35,504 nt of DNA from Acidobacteria bacterium ADurb.Bin340 (GCA_002068835.1 MWBB01000002.1:1-35504), one strand, 5' to 3'; shown: positions 1-11,160, counted from the first letter of the stretch. Translations and numbers: made by a program. Notes: a model not told the origin generated them from the sequence alone.

Positions 1-1
1 C

Positions 2-2686
2 GCCCAGGCTTCCCCCCAGGATCCCGCCCAGCTCCTCCAGTCCCTCCAGGGGGCTCAGCAGGGAGCGCCCATGCCGGGTGTTTCCGTCCAGGGGGTTCCC
101 GCTGGACTGGGGGAGTCCCTGACCCGCGGGGGACGCAAACCTGTGGCGGGGGCCACGGAAGCGAAGGAACGCAAGCTCGATGAGGAATTGAAGGCGCTTC
201 GGGCCCGGGATAAGGGGCCCCGGCGGTTCGCGTCGGACCTGTTCGAGACCCGGGAACTTTCCCCCCTGGGCACTGAGGGGGGGATCTCCGAGGACTATGT
301 GCTGGGGGCCGGCGATGAACTCCAGGTGAATGTGTTCGGCAGCGCCACCTTTGAGGTGCCCGCCCAGGTGGATGGCCGGGGCGAACTGGTGATCCCCAAG
401 GTGGGCGCCGTGAAGGTGGGCGGGATGACCCTGGGGCGCGCCCGTTCCGCAGTGCAGGCCAAGGTGGGCCAGAACTTCAGCCGCGCTTCGGTGGATCTGG
501 CCGTGACCAGGCTGCGGGAGGTGCGGGTTTTCGTGCTGGGCGAGGTCTATCGCCCGGGCAGCTACCTGGTGCCGAGCCTCAGCAGTCTGGTGAACGTGCT
601 GGGCCTGGCGGGCGGGCCCACCCGGGCCGGGAGTTTCCGGGAAATCCGCGTGGTGCGGGGCGGCAAGGTGGTCCACACCGTGGACCTCTACCCCCTGCGG
701 GCCGAGGGCCTGGGCAACATGAACCTGGGGCTCCAGAACGGCGACACCGTCTTTGTGCCCCTGGCCTTCAACGTGGTGACCCTGGAGGGCGCTTTCGCCC
801 GGGTGGTGGCCGCTGCGGATCTGGAGGCCGCCCAGGCAGAAACCCAGTCCGACGAGAACGAAGACCTACCGGAATCCCAGCGGAGCCTGCTGCGGCAGAT
901 CCGGCACCTCGAAACCCAGTTGGGGAAGACCGAGGCATCACCCGCTGCGGTGATCGCCGAGACCGGAGAGGAGTACCTGCCGCCAGCGCCCACGCTGAGC
1001 CCCAAGGAACGGATGGCTCTGGAGGAGCGCCTGGATCTCCTCAAGGACGAACTGAAAACCCTTCAGCGCATGGCCCGGGGCGACCACCGGGTGGAGCCCG
1101 AGGTCCGTCTGCGGTCCGAGTTCTCGGGGCAGGCCGGTTGGCTGGCCCGGTGGCAGGAAGGGGGCGAGGTTCCCGTCATGCAGTTCGAACTCCGCCCCGG
1201 CGAGACCGTGGCGGAAGCCCTGCGCTTTGGGGGCGGTTTCGCGGTGGAAGGTTTCGCCGGGCGGCTGAGCCTGCGGCGCCTGGATGTGGGTGGCCGGAAG
1301 GTGGCCCTGGATGTTTCCGTGGCCACGGCCGGGACTGTGGCGCTCCAGCGGGGCGATGTGCTGTCGGCCCTGCCGCGGCGGGACGAGGCCGACCGGGCCA
1401 TCGAAGTGGCCGGCTGGGCCCGGGTGCCGGGCTTCTTCGCCCGAACCGAGGGGCTGACCTTGGGCGCCTTCCTCAAGCGGGATGGCCAGGTGTTGCCCGA
1501 TACCTACATGGCCCGGGGCGAAGTGGTTCGCACCCACGAAGACGGCCGCACCGCCCTGCTGGTGTTCGATGTGGCCAAGGCCCTGGGCGGCGACCCCGCC
1601 CATGACCTGAAGCTGGAGGACCGGGACCGGATCACCCTCCATCGCATCGAGGATCTGCGGGTGCGCAAGACCGTTAAGGTGACCGGTCCCGTGAGCCGCC
1701 CCGGCACCTTTCCCTTCCACGAAGGCATGCGGGCCGCGGACCTCCTGTTCATGGCCGGTGCGCCGCTGCTCAAGGCCGACCGCTTCGTGGCGGAGCTGGC
1801 CCACACCCGGGACGGCAAGCCTTCCGAAGTGCGCAGCCTCGATCTCACGAAGCTGCTCAGCACCGAACAGGGCAGCCCCGTGGATCTGAAAGATGAAACC
1901 CTGAATCCCCGCATCCTGCCCTTCGATCAGCTCAGCATTTTCGCGAAGCCCGACTACCGGCCCCATCGCACCGTGACCGTCTCGGGCCAGGTGGCCCGGC
2001 CCGGTGCCTACAGCCTGGACCAGGATCGCGCCAGCCTGAAGGATGTGCTGGTCCGGGCTGGAGGGCTTACGCCAGAGGCCATGCCTGAAGGTGCCATCTT
2101 CCTTCGCAAGATCGGCAGCCTGGATCCTGAAAAGGTTCGGGCGGCGCAGTTGGCGGGCATCGAGGCCAAGGATCCGACGTCCGGAGGCATCAACGACATC
2201 CTCAAGCGTCTGTCCGAAACCAAGCGCCAGGGCAACACGGGGAAGCTCCTTGAAAGCCCCGTGCTGCACGGACTGGAGATGGGGAACATCAACCGCATGG
2301 TGATCCGGCTGACGGACATCCTGAAGGGCGATGCCGCTGCGGATGTGGAGCTGCAGGATGGGGACGAGCTCATCATCCCCCGGCGCACGGATGCGGCCTA
2401 CGTGGTGGGCGAAGCCGCCAGCCCCTTCGCGACCTACAAGGTGAAGCCCGGAACCACGGTGCGGGAGCTGCTCCGCATGGCCGGCGGCACCACGCGCAAT
2501 GCGGATCGCTGGAACATCCGCCTGCTCAAGGCCGACGGCCGGATCCTGGACTCCTGGGTCATGGGCAAGAAGGTGGAGCCGGGCGATGCCGTACTGGTGC
2601 CCCAGCGCTTCCGCCGCGACAGCTCCTGGCAGGAGAACCTGAATGCCCTCACGCCCTTGGCGCTGATCCTGAACGCCCTGAAGTAG
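2..2686 (+). CDS. SLBB-domain polysaccharide export protein (5' partial)
   Basis: Outer-membrane/periplasmic export protein of the Wza/polysaccharide-export family, probably part of a capsule or exopolysaccharide exporter. The frame is open to the left edge, so the start and signal peptide lie outside the window; the first in-frame ATG is at 71. Counting codons from base 2: a Poly_export domain near 98-175 (DYVLGAGDEL start), a first SLBB domain from about 175 (LGEVYRPGSY), a charged probable coiled coil at about 290-365, then SLBB-like units near 558 (VTGPVSRPG), 658 (VSGQVARPG) and 800 (VVGEAASP). At 894 or more residues it is more than twice Wza length, which fits multi-SLBB exporters. No partner kinase or polymerase gene is visible. 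The family is sure, the substrate unknown. Confidence 0.88.
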   Translation, partial: AQASPQDPAQLLQSLQGAQQGAPMPGVSVQGVPAGLGESLTRGGRKPVAGATEAKERKLDEELKALRARDKGPRRFASDLFETRELSPLGTEGGISEDYVLGAGDELQVNVFGSATFEVPAQVDGRGELVIPKVGAVKVGGMTLGRARSAVQAKVGQNFSRASVDLAVTRLREVRVFVLGEVYRPGSYLVPSLSSLVNVLGLAGGPTRAGSFREIRVVRGGKVVHTVDLYPLRAEGLGNMNLGLQNGDTVFVPLAFNVVTLEGAFARVVAAADLEAAQAETQSDENEDLPESQRSLLRQIRHLETQLGKTEASPAAVIAETGEEYLPPAPTLSPKERMALEERLDLLKDELKTLQRMARGDHRVEPEVRLRSEFSGQAGWLARWQEGGEVPVMQFELRPGETVAEALRFGGGFAVEGFAGRLSLRRLDVGGRKVALDVSVATAGTVALQRGDVLSALPRRDEADRAIEVAGWARVPGFFARTEGLTLGAFLKRDGQVLPDTYMARGEVVRTHEDGRTALLVFDVAKALGGDPAHDLKLEDRDRITLHRIEDLRVRKTVKVTGPVSRPGTFPFHEGMRAADLLFMAGAPLLKADRFVAELAHTRDGKPSEVRSLDLTKLLSTEQGSPVDLKDETLNPRILPFDQLSIFAKPDYRPHRTVTVSGQVARPGAYSLDQDRASLKDVLVRAGGLTPEAMPEGAIFLRKIGSLDPEKVRAAQLAGIEAKDPTSGGINDILKRLSETKRQGNTGKLLESPVLHGLEMGNINRMVIRLTDILKGDAAADVELQDGDELIIPRRTDAAYVVGEAASPFATYKVKPGTTVRELLRMAGGTTRNADRWNIRLLKADGRILDSWVMGKKVEPGDAVLVPQRFRRDSSWQENLNALTPLALILNALK

Positions 2687-2707
2687 TTCTGCTACCCAAG
2701 TAAGTTC

Positions 2708-2738
2708 GCGTCCCGCCTGCGGCGGGACGCGCCTTTTT
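2708..2738 (+). terminator. Intrinsic terminator after the export gene
   Basis: Perfect 10-bp GC stem, gcgtcccgcc (2708-2717) with ggcgggacgc (2721-2730), loop tgc, followed by a T5 run at 2734-2738. It starts 22 nt after the stop at 2686. The T run ends at the last base of the opposing rfaE2 gene, so it protects that gene from read-through. Confidence 0.85.
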
Positions 2739-3229
2739 CAGGGGAGTTCCACGCCACGTCCTTCTCGGATGCGGGCTTCAATGGCCGTGGTGCTGTGGCC
2801 CGGGAGGAAGGGCAGGATGGCCACCCGACCGCCCCGGGCTTCTACCACCTCGCGCCCCACCACGGTTTCGGGGGTGTAGTCGCCGCCCTTGGCCAACACA
2901 TCAGGCTGGAGGGCGGCTATGAGGGCGAGGGGTGTGTCCTCCTCGAAGCGCACCACGGCATCGACGCTGCGCAGGCCCAGGAGGACCCGGGCTCGGGCCC
3001 GTTCATCCTGCAGGGGGCGTCCAGGCCCCTTCAGGCGGCGCACCGAGGCATCGCTGTTGAGGCCCACCACCAGGAAATCGCCCAGGGCACGGACCTCTTC
3101 GAGATACTGCACATGGCCGGGATGCAGCAGGTCGAAAACCCCGTTGGTGAAACAGAGGATCCTTGGCCGGTCCGGGAAGGCGGCCTGGAAACCCTCTGCG
3201 TTCATGAAGAAACGGTCCCGTGCGTGCAT
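2738..3229 (-). CDS. rfaE2: D-glycero-beta-D-manno-heptose 1-phosphate adenylyltransferase
   Basis: Cytidylyltransferase-fold enzyme that joins ATP and heptose 1-phosphate to ADP-heptose, the precursor of the lipopolysaccharide inner core. The 163-residue protein has the nucleotide-binding HxGH signature (HPGH, residues 36-39) in the context [14 protein letters not shown], and the family's LAKGGDY segment near 115. It equals the C-terminal half of E. coli HldE, so the kinase must be a separate gene elsewhere. The start at 3229 has an AAAGGA ribosome-binding site a few bases upstream. It is divergent from the zinc-ribbon gene at 3291, with only 61 nt between them. Presence of the enzyme supports a diderm with heptose in its LPS. 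Confidence 0.93.
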   Translation of the reverse strand: MHARDRFFMNAEGFQAAFPDRPRILCFTNGVFDLLHPGHVQYLEEVRALGDFLVVGLNSDASVRRLKGPGRPLQDERARARVLLGLRSVDAVVRFEEDTPLALIAALQPDVLAKGGDYTPETVVGREVVEARGGRVAILPFLPGHSTTAIEARIREGRGVELP

Positions 3230-3290
3230 CCAAGTCCTTTGCTAGGCTGAAGGGTTGCGGCCCATCGGCTGCTGACACATCGAGGTTGCC

Positions 3291-3566
3291 ATGCCGATCT
3301 ACGAGTATCGCTGCGAAGCCTGCGGTGAGCGCGAGGAGAAACTGGAAGGCCTCGCGGCACCGGAGCAGCACGCCTGTCCCACCTGCGGCGCCTCCGAGGG
3401 CATGCGGCGGCAGGTGTCCCTGGCCTCGTTCGCGCTGTCGGGCGGGGGCTGGTACGCCCAAGGCTATGGGGCCGGGTCATCCCCGACCGCGAAGCCCGAG
3501 GCCAAGGCGGAACCGGCTCCGGCGAAGCCTGCCGGCGGGTGCTGTGGGGGATGCGCCTGCCACTGA
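3291..3566 (+). CDS. FmdB-type zinc-ribbon protein with Cys-rich tail
   Basis: Small 91-residue protein that opens [12 protein letters not shown], the hallmark of FmdB/CxxC regulatory-type zinc ribbons, with the second knuckle CPTCG near residue 29. The ribbon is expected to bind one zinc. Family function is poorly defined (a proposed regulator next to formamidase genes, and many unlinked copies). After a linker rich in Ala, Pro and Lys the protein ends in [10 protein letters not shown], which adds four Cys and one His. A possible -10 (TAGGCT, 3243-3248) lies upstream without a good -35. It stands alone between divergent rfaE2 and the str operon promoter. Confidence 0.85.
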   Translation: MPIYEYRCEACGEREEKLEGLAAPEQHACPTCGASEGMRRQVSLASFALSGGGWYAQGYGAGSSPTAKPEAKAEPAPAKPAGGCCGGCACH

Positions 3567-3589
3567 GCCGTTCGTCACGGCACTTTTGC

Positions 3590-3617
3590 TTGACCCGTCA
3601 AGCGCTTTTGCTAGGAT
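3590..3617 (+). promoter_or_regulatory. Sigma-70-type promoter of the str operon
   Basis: TTGACC (3590-3595), 16-bp spacer, TAGGAT (3612-3617); five of six and four of six consensus positions. It lies just after the fmdB stop and leaves a leader of about 110 nt before rpsL. The leader is GC-rich and includes a small hairpin, gcggga/tcccgc at 3699-3713, ahead of the ribosome-binding site aaggagc (3724-3730). Confidence 0.7.
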
Positions 3618-3736
3618 CGAAGGTTCCGGCCCTGTCAGGGCTGATCGTGTTCGTCCGATGTCGCCCCGTGCCGGGAAGCGACCGCTCGGGCCCCGGGCGC
3701 GGGATGGTCCCGCTGCCCCACCTAAGGAGCGTTGGC

Positions 3737-4126
3737 GTGCCAACCATCAACCAGCTCATCCGCTTTGGGCGGAAGACCTTTGAGAACAAGACCAAGAGTC
3801 CTGCTCTCGACTCTTGCCCGCAGAAGCGCGGCGTCTGCACCCGCGTTTTCACCACCACCCCCAAGAAGCCGAATTCCGCGCTTCGCAAGGTGGCTCGCGT
3901 CCGTCTCACCAACGGCATCGAGTGCACCACCTACATTCCGGGCGTGGGCCACAACCTGCAGGAGCACAGCATCGTGCTCATCCGCGGCGGCCGTGTGAAG
4001 GATCTTCCCGGCGTGCGCTACCACGTGGTGCGCGGCACCCTGGATGCCACCGGCGTGGCCAACCGCAATCAATCCCGTTCCAAGTACGGCGCGAAGCGGC
4101 CCAAGGCCGCCGCGGCCAAGAAGTAG
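3737..4126 (+). CDS. rpsL: 30S ribosomal protein S12
   Basis: Decoding-centre protein of the small subunit. The GTG at 3737 is chosen because it gives [13 protein letters not shown], the family N-terminus, and sits 6 nt after aaggagc; the frame open from 3539 has no such support. 129 residues, within the usual range. The streptomycin-determining loops are wild type: Lys residues are intact in [12 protein letters not shown] (about 42-51) and in [13 protein letters not shown], including the Asp that is methylthiolated in many bacteria. First gene of the str operon, followed after 15 nt by rpsG. Confidence 0.97.
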   Translation: MPTINQLIRFGRKTFENKTKSPALDSCPQKRGVCTRVFTTTPKKPNSALRKVARVRLTNGIECTTYIPGVGHNLQEHSIVLIRGGRVKDLPGVRYHVVRGTLDATGVANRNQSRSKYGAKRPKAAAAKK

Positions 4127-4612
<486 letters not shown>

Positions 4613-4629
4613 TTACCGATTGCCGAGGA

Positions 4630-4661
4630 CGGGGCCGATCGCCGGATCGGCCCCGCCTTTT
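4630..4661 (+). terminator. Hairpin between rpsG and fusA, partial terminator or attenuator
   Basis: Perfect 11-bp stem cggggccgatc (4630-4640) with gatcggccccg (4645-4655), loop gccg, then cc and T4 (4658-4661). The short T tract suggests incomplete termination, which would lower fusA and beyond relative to rpsL-rpsG. No clear new promoter is seen in the remaining 48 nt before fusA. Confidence 0.65.
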
Positions 4662-4709
4662 GCCCTGAGCATGTTTCCGGTTCTCTGACACCCCACCCAG
4701 GAGGCCTTT

Positions 4710-6818
<2,109 letters not shown>

Positions 6819-6827
6819 GTTTTGAAA

Positions 6828-6850
6828 CCGGGAGGCTTTTGGCCTCCCGG
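6828..6850 (+). terminator. Hairpin after fusA
   Basis: Perfect 9-bp stem ccgggaggc (6828-6836) with gcctcccgg (6842-6850), loop ttttg, 9 nt after the fusA stop. No T tract follows, so it is a weak intrinsic terminator or an mRNA 3'-end stabiliser. It marks the end of the str operon. Confidence 0.5.
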
Positions 6851-6961
6851 CTGATGTCCACAGCCCTCCGTGCGAGGGTGAGGCCGCACCACGTCCCCGA
6901 CGAGGGCCTCCTGATACTTCCCCACCCGGCGCCCTTCGGGGCCCCGGAACCGAAAAAGCCA

Positions 6962-6989
6962 TTGCGTTTGCAGTGGCTTTTGTTAATCT
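6962..6989 (+). promoter_or_regulatory. Extended -10 promoter of the S10 operon
   Basis: TTGCGT (6962-6967), 16-bp spacer, TAATCT (6984-6989) with TG one base upstream of the -10 (6981-6982). It lies in the 264-nt gap between fusA and rpsJ and gives a leader of about 85 nt, which contains a short hairpin ggacg/cgtcc near 7052-7065. The rest of the gap shows no gene, and no tuf remnant. Confidence 0.65.
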
Positions 6990-7082
6990 GATGGGCCCTG
7001 TCCCCGTTGACGGGACACCCCTTAATCGGGCGGTCAGCGCCCCACATCTATGGACGGCTTCGTCCGTCCCAATGGAGTGAGC

Positions 7083-7409
7083 ATGAAGGACAACATTCGC
7101 ATCCGACTGCGAGCCTTCGATCATCGTCTGCTTGACCAGAGCACCCGCGAGATCGTGGACACGGCGAAGCGCACCGGCGCGCAGGTGGCGGGGCCCATTC
7201 CCTTGCCCACGCGCATCAACAAGTTCACGGTGAACCGCTCCCCGCACGTGAACAAGAAGAGCCGCGACCAGTTCGAGGTCCGCACCCACAAGCGCCTCCT
7301 GGACATCCTGAACCCCACCCAGACCACGGTGGACACCCTGATGCGCCTCGACCTCCCTGCGGGTGTCGATGTGGAGATCAAGGTGTTCAGCCGTCAGGGC
7401 AACCGGTAA
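7083..7409 (+). CDS. rpsJ: 30S ribosomal protein S10
   Basis: Small-subunit head protein, also NusB partner in antitermination in well-studied bacteria. ATG 7083 is preferred over the in-frame ATG at 7050 because it gives [19 protein letters not shown], aligned with the family start, and is preceded by ggagtga. 108 residues, slightly above the usual 102-105. The conserved [26 protein letters not shown] segment positions are present at about residues 38-63. First gene of the S10 operon; rplC follows after 14 nt. Confidence 0.96.
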   Translation: MKDNIRIRLRAFDHRLLDQSTREIVDTAKRTGAQVAGPIPLPTRINKFTVNRSPHVNKKSRDQFEVRTHKRLLDILNPTQTTVDTLMRLDLPAGVDVEIKVFSRQGNR

Positions 7410-7423
7410 GGAAGGGGTGAAGC

Positions 7424-8050
7424 ATGGCTAAAGGAATCATCGGCAAGAAGCTGGGCATGACCCAGATCTTCAACGAGAAGGGCCAGGTCGTCCCCGTGAC
7501 CGTCATCCAGGCGGGCCCCTGCGTGGTCGTTCAGCGCAAGACCTCTGCCAGCGAAGGCTATGACGCCATCCAGATCGGCTATGTCGATCCCCAGGGCGGC
7601 AAGCGTGCCTCCAAGCCCGAGAAGGGCCACTGCGAAAAGCGCGGTGTGGCCCCCGTCCGCGTGCTGCGCGAGATGAAGGTCGAGGCGGAGAGCGCCCTGA
7701 AGGAAGGCGACAGCATCCTGGTCACCGAGTTCGAGGCGAAGGCCAAGGTGCATGTCACCGGCATCAGCAAGGGCAAGGGCTTCCAGGGCGTCATGAAGCG
7801 CCACAACTTCAAGGGCGGCCGTGCGACCCACGGCTCCATGTTCCACCGCGCCCCCGGCTCCATCGGCGGCTCGTCCTATCCCAGCCGCGTGTGGCCCGGG
7901 ATGCGCATGGGCGGCCAGATGGGCGCCGAGCAGGTGACGGTGCGCAACCTCGAAATCGCCCAGGTGGACGCCGAGAACAATCTGCTGCTCGTGAAGGGTG
8001 CCGTTCCGGGCCCCAAGGGTGGCTATGTCGTGATCAAGCAGGAGGCTTGA
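7424..8050 (+). CDS. rplC: 50S ribosomal protein L3
   Basis: Early-assembly 23S rRNA binder whose long loop reaches the peptidyl-transferase centre. 208 residues starting MAKGIIGKKLGMTQIF, the family signature. The loop region at about 125-170 (GFQGVMKRHNFKGG, then PSRVWPGMRMGGQMG) is intact. A ggaagggg-type ribosome-binding site precedes the ATG. It is followed one base later by rplD, so translation is probably coupled. Confidence 0.97.
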   Translation: MAKGIIGKKLGMTQIFNEKGQVVPVTVIQAGPCVVVQRKTSASEGYDAIQIGYVDPQGGKRASKPEKGHCEKRGVAPVRVLREMKVEAESALKEGDSILVTEFEAKAKVHVTGISKGKGFQGVMKRHNFKGGRATHGSMFHRAPGSIGGSSYPSRVWPGMRMGGQMGAEQVTVRNLEIAQVDAENNLLLVKGAVPGPKGGYVVIKQEA

Positions 8051-8051
8051 G

Positions 8052-8687
8052 ATGGCTGCATTCCAGCACCCCGTCCTGAGTCTGGAAGCCAAGCCGGTCG
8101 GCACCGTCGACCTGATGCCTGAGGTCTTCAAGCTCGAGGAAATCAACCAGCACCTGATGTGGGAAGCGGTCCGCCACTTCCTGGCCAAGCGCCGCGCGGG
8201 CACTGCCAAGACCAAGGACAAGTCCGAAGTCTCTGGTTCCGGCCGCAAGCTCTGGAAGCAGAAGGGCACGGGCCGCGCTCGCGTCGGCTCCATCCGTTCC
8301 ACCCTCTGGAAGGGCGGCGGCACGGCCCATGGTCCGAACCCCCGCTCCTACGATTACGCCTTCCCCAAGCGCGCTCGCCGCGCCGCTCTGCGCAATGCCC
8401 TCTCCACCAAGATGGCTTCCGGCCAGCTGATGGTGGTCGAGGACTGGAGCGTGGAAACCCACAAGACCAAGGCTCTGGCCGCCACCCTCGCCAAGCTGGG
8501 CGTGGCTGGCAGCGCCCTCCTGGTGGGCACCGAGGCTTCCGAGAAGGCTCAGTTCGCCGCCGGCAACAATCCGCGGTTGAAGACCATCGAGAGCCTGGGC
8601 GTGAACGTCTATGACCTTCTGAAGTACGACCAGGTCGTCTTCTCCAAGGAGGCCATCCTGGCCCTCCAGGAAGTGGTGAAGCCATGA
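8052..8687 (+). CDS. rplD: 50S ribosomal protein L4
   Basis: 23S rRNA binder whose extended loop lines the exit tunnel; in gammaproteobacteria it also represses the S10 operon. 211 residues. The tunnel loop is recognisable at about 60-100 (GSGRKLWKQKGTGRARVG). The macrolide-relevant KGTGRAR segment is wild type. The start is one base after the rplC stop, and the last four bases overlap the rplW start (ATGA). The short S10 leader here gives no sign of an E. coli-like L4 control hairpin. Confidence 0.96.
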   Translation: MAAFQHPVLSLEAKPVGTVDLMPEVFKLEEINQHLMWEAVRHFLAKRRAGTAKTKDKSEVSGSGRKLWKQKGTGRARVGSIRSTLWKGGGTAHGPNPRSYDYAFPKRARRAALRNALSTKMASGQLMVVEDWSVETHKTKALAATLAKLGVAGSALLVGTEASEKAQFAAGNNPRLKTIESLGVNVYDLLKYDQVVFSKEAILALQEVVKP

Positions 8688-8962
8688 CGAAGATTTTCGA
8701 AGTGATCCGCAAGCCCCTCCTCACGGAGAAGGGCCAGGTCCTGCGCGAAGGCAACATCCAGGTGTTCGAAGTGGCCCTTTGGGCCAACAAGCACCAGATC
8801 AAGGAAGCTGCTGAACTTCTGCTGCAGGCCAAGGTCAAGGCCGTGCGCACCGTCAAGGTGCCCGGCAAGGCGAAGCGTCTGGGCCGCTGGATCGGCCACA
8901 CCAGTCCGATGAAGAAGGCCTACATCGAACTGGCGGAATCCCTCCCTGGCGAGCAGGCGTAG
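8684..8962 (+). CDS. rplW: 50S ribosomal protein L23
   Basis: Tunnel-exit protein that docks trigger factor and SRP. 92 residues, usual length; opens MTKIFEVIRKPLLTEKG and contains the family segment VKAVRTVKVPGKAKRLGR near 47-64. It begins inside the rplD stop (4-nt ATGA overlap). A 72-nt gap follows before rplB, which is large for this cluster and can fold. Confidence 0.95.
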   Translation: MTKIFEVIRKPLLTEKGQVLREGNIQVFEVALWANKHQIKEAAELLLQAKVKAVRTVKVPGKAKRLGRWIGHTSPMKKAYIELAESLPGEQA

Positions 8963-8980
8963 CGCCATCCTTCACAACCC

Positions 8981-9026
8981 GCGGGCGGACAAGGCTTGCC
9001 ACTATCGCCCGCACCATTTAGGCAAG
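8981..9026 (+). promoter_or_regulatory. Possible pseudoknot leader before rplB
   Basis: In the 72-nt rplW-rplB gap, gcgggcg (8981-8987) can pair with cgcccgc (9006-9012), and cttgcc in its loop (8995-9000) can pair with ggcaag (9021-9026), which adjoins the ribosome-binding site aagagga. This is H-type pseudoknot geometry. It is seen in the bases only; folding and any control of rplB are inference. Confidence 0.4.
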
Positions 9027-9034
9027 AGGAACCC

Positions 9035-9856
9035 ATGAGCATCAAGCTGCTCAAGCCGACCACCCCGGGTCAGCGCGGGATGTCCAAGCAGGGCTTCGAG
9101 GAGGTCACCACTGACCGTCCCGAGCGCTCCCTGGTCGTCAAGCTGTCCCGCACCGGTGGCCGCAACAACAACGGACGCATCACCTGCCGCCACATCGGCG
9201 GCGGGCACAAGCGCCGCTACCGTGTCATCGACTTCAAGCGGAACAAGGTCGGCGTGCCGGCCCGGGTCGCTACCATCGAGTACGATCCCAACCGCAGCGC
9301 CCGCATCGCCCTGCTGATCTACGCCGATGGTGAGAAGCGCTACATTCTGGCCCCCGAAGGGCTGGAAGTGGGCCGCACCGTCCTGGCGGGCAAGGAAGCC
9401 GACATCCTGGTGGGCAACACCCTGCCCCTGCGGAACATTCCCCTCGGCACCGAGCTCCACAACATCGAGCTGAAGCCCGGGAAGGGCGGTCAGATCGCCC
9501 GCGCTGCCGGCACCTTCGCCCAGCTCGTGGCCAAGGACGGCGATTACGCCCAGCTCCGCATGCCTTCGGGCGAGATCCGCAAGATCCACCTGGATTGCTC
9601 CGCCACCATCGGCAAAGTGGGCAACCTCCAGCACGAGAACGTCTCGCTGGGCAAGGCGGGCCGCAAGATCTGGATGGGCATCCGGCCGACCGTCCGCGGC
9701 GTCGTGATGAACCCGGTGGACCACCCGCACGGTGGCGGCGAAGGCCGCACCTCCGGTGGACGGCATCCTGTCACCCCTTGGGGGCAGCCGACCCGCGGTC
9801 ACAAGACGCGGCATAACAAGCGGACTGCCAAGTTCATCGTCAAGCGGATCAACTAG
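9035..9856 (+). CDS. rplB: 50S ribosomal protein L2
   Basis: Largest 50S protein, needed for subunit association and peptidyl transfer. ATG 9035 gives [17 protein letters not shown], the family start, with aagagga just upstream; the frame open from 8996 does not align. 273 residues, standard. The C-terminal [13 protein letters not shown] segment (near 229-241), which includes the conserved His, and the basic tail [11 protein letters not shown] are intact. rpsS follows after 11 nt. Confidence 0.97.
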   Translation: MSIKLLKPTTPGQRGMSKQGFEEVTTDRPERSLVVKLSRTGGRNNNGRITCRHIGGGHKRRYRVIDFKRNKVGVPARVATIEYDPNRSARIALLIYADGEKRYILAPEGLEVGRTVLAGKEADILVGNTLPLRNIPLGTELHNIELKPGKGGQIARAAGTFAQLVAKDGDYAQLRMPSGEIRKIHLDCSATIGKVGNLQHENVSLGKAGRKIWMGIRPTVRGVVMNPVDHPHGGGEGRTSGGRHPVTPWGQPTRGHKTRHNKRTAKFIVKRIN

Positions 9857-9867
9857 GGGAGGCACCT

Positions 9868-10152
9868 ATGGCTCGTTCACTGAAGAAGGGCCCGTTCTGC
9901 GACGCCCACCTGCAGAAGAAGGTCGAGACCGCTCAGGCGGCCATGGACAAGCGCGTGATCAAGACCTGGTCCCGCCGTTCCACGGTTCTGCCGCAGATGA
10001 TCGGCCTCACCATCGCCGTGCACAACGGCAACAAATTCATTCCCGTGTATGTGACCGACAACATGGTCGGCCACAAGCTGGGTGAGTTCTCTCTCACCCG
10101 CACCTTCAAAGGCCATGCCGGCAAGTCGGACGCCAAGGCGAAGGGGAAGTGA
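9868..10152 (+). CDS. rpsS: 30S ribosomal protein S19
   Basis: Head protein that contacts L5 across the subunit bridge and lies near A-site tRNA. 94 residues, opening [15 protein letters not shown], with the conserved [20 protein letters not shown] region at about 33-52 and [14 protein letters not shown] near 71-84. Ribosome-binding site ggagg is 7 nt before the ATG. rplV begins two bases after the stop region. Confidence 0.96.
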   Translation: MARSLKKGPFCDAHLQKKVETAQAAMDKRVIKTWSRRSTVLPQMIGLTIAVHNGNKFIPVYVTDNMVGHKLGEFSLTRTFKGHAGKSDAKAKGK

Positions 10153-10153
10153 G

Positions 10154-10501
10154 ATGAGCGAAATCGTCAGCACTGCGACCATTCGCCACCTCCGCGGTTC
10201 GGCCCAGAAGGCCCGCCTCGTGGTGGATCTCATCCGCGGCAGGCGCGTGGGGGAGGCCCAGTGGATCCTGGCCTCCACCAAGAAGTACGCGTCCGAGCAC
10301 ATCAAGAAGCTGCTTGATTCCGCCGTGGCCAATGCCATCGACAAGAACCCGGCCGTGAACCCCGACGAACTGATGGTCGCCAAGGCCTACGTCGACGAGG
10401 GCTTCCGGATGAAGCGCGTCCGCCCTGCACCCATGGGCCGGGCCTACCGCGTCCAGAAGCGCACCTGCCACATCACCCTCGAACTGGGTCGGGAGGAGTA
10501 G
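10154..10501 (+). CDS. rplV: 50S ribosomal protein L22
   Basis: Large-subunit protein whose beta hairpin lines the exit tunnel. ATG 10154 is chosen because it gives [21 protein letters not shown] and a 115-residue protein; the longer frame from 10082 would overlap rpsS by 71 nt. The hairpin tip segment [18 protein letters not shown] (about 86-103) is intact, with no macrolide-resistance type deletion. Ends two bases before rpsC. Confidence 0.96.
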   Translation: MSEIVSTATIRHLRGSAQKARLVVDLIRGRRVGEAQWILASTKKYASEHIKKLLDSAVANAIDKNPAVNPDELMVAKAYVDEGFRMKRVRPAPMGRAYRVQKRTCHITLELGREE

Positions 10502-10503
10502 CC

Positions 10504-11151
10504 ATGGGTCAGAAGGTTCATCCGTACGGCTTCCGCGTTGTCCACACGAAGAACTGGAAGAGCAAGTGGTTCGCCAAGCGTGAATACGCTGCTCTGCTGC
10601 ATGAGGACCTGAAGCTCCGCAAGGAGCTGAAGGCTAAGCTCCACGGCCTCAACGCCATGGTGTCCAAGATCGATATCGAGCGCGCTGCCGACAAGGTGAC
10701 GGTCCGCATCTTCACCGCCCGGCCCGGCATCGTCATCGGCCGCAAGGGCGCCGAGATCGACAAGCTCCGCGAGGATCTCCAGGCCCGCCTGAAGCGCCCC
10801 GTGAGCGTGGACATCCAGGAGATCAAGAAGCCTGAGATCGACGCCCAGCTCGTGGCCGAAGGCGTGGCCCAGCAGCTCGAGCGCCGCATCGCCTTCCGCC
10901 GCGCCATGCGCAAGGCCGAAGAGGCCGCCATGCGTTTCGGCGCCAAGGGCTTCAAGATCAAGGTTTCAGGCCGCCTCAACGGCGCCGAGATCGCCCGGAC
11001 CGAGGACTACCTCTCCGGCCAGATGCCCCTGCAGACGATCCGGGCCAATGTCGACTACGGCTTTGCTGAAGCCCGCACCACCTACGGCATCATCGGCGTC
11101 AAGGTGTGGGTGAATGCCGGCGAAGCCGCCCCTGAAACCGTGAAGCGCTGA
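10504..11151 (+). CDS. rpsC: 30S ribosomal protein S3
   Basis: mRNA-entry-channel protein of the 30S head. 215 residues: N-terminal helix, a KH domain with [18 protein letters not shown] at about 76-93, and the C-terminal S3 domain ending near the [10 protein letters not shown] segment. Start [12 protein letters not shown] is canonical. It lacks the long basic tail of some S3 proteins. Confidence 0.97.
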   Translation: MGQKVHPYGFRVVHTKNWKSKWFAKREYAALLHEDLKLRKELKAKLHGLNAMVSKIDIERAADKVTVRIFTARPGIVIGRKGAEIDKLREDLQARLKRPVSVDIQEIKKPEIDAQLVAEGVAQQLERRIAFRRAMRKAEEAAMRFGAKGFKIKVSGRLNGAEIARTEDYLSGQMPLQTIRANVDYGFAEARTTYGIIGVKVWVNAGEAAPETVKR

Positions 11152-11160
11152 GGTAGCACC

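Noticed and set aside
7007-7012. TTGACG as a second S10 promoter -35
   Set aside because: No -10-like hexamer at 15-19 bp; the next TA-rich site is 36 bp away.
7050-7082. Upstream ATG for rpsJ
   Set aside because: The 11 added residues have no counterpart in S10 proteins, and the ribosome-binding site serves 7083.
6819-7082. tRNA gene in the fusA-rpsJ gap
   Set aside because: No cloverleaf, TTCGA-type T-loop or CCA end could be found here or in the other gaps of the window.
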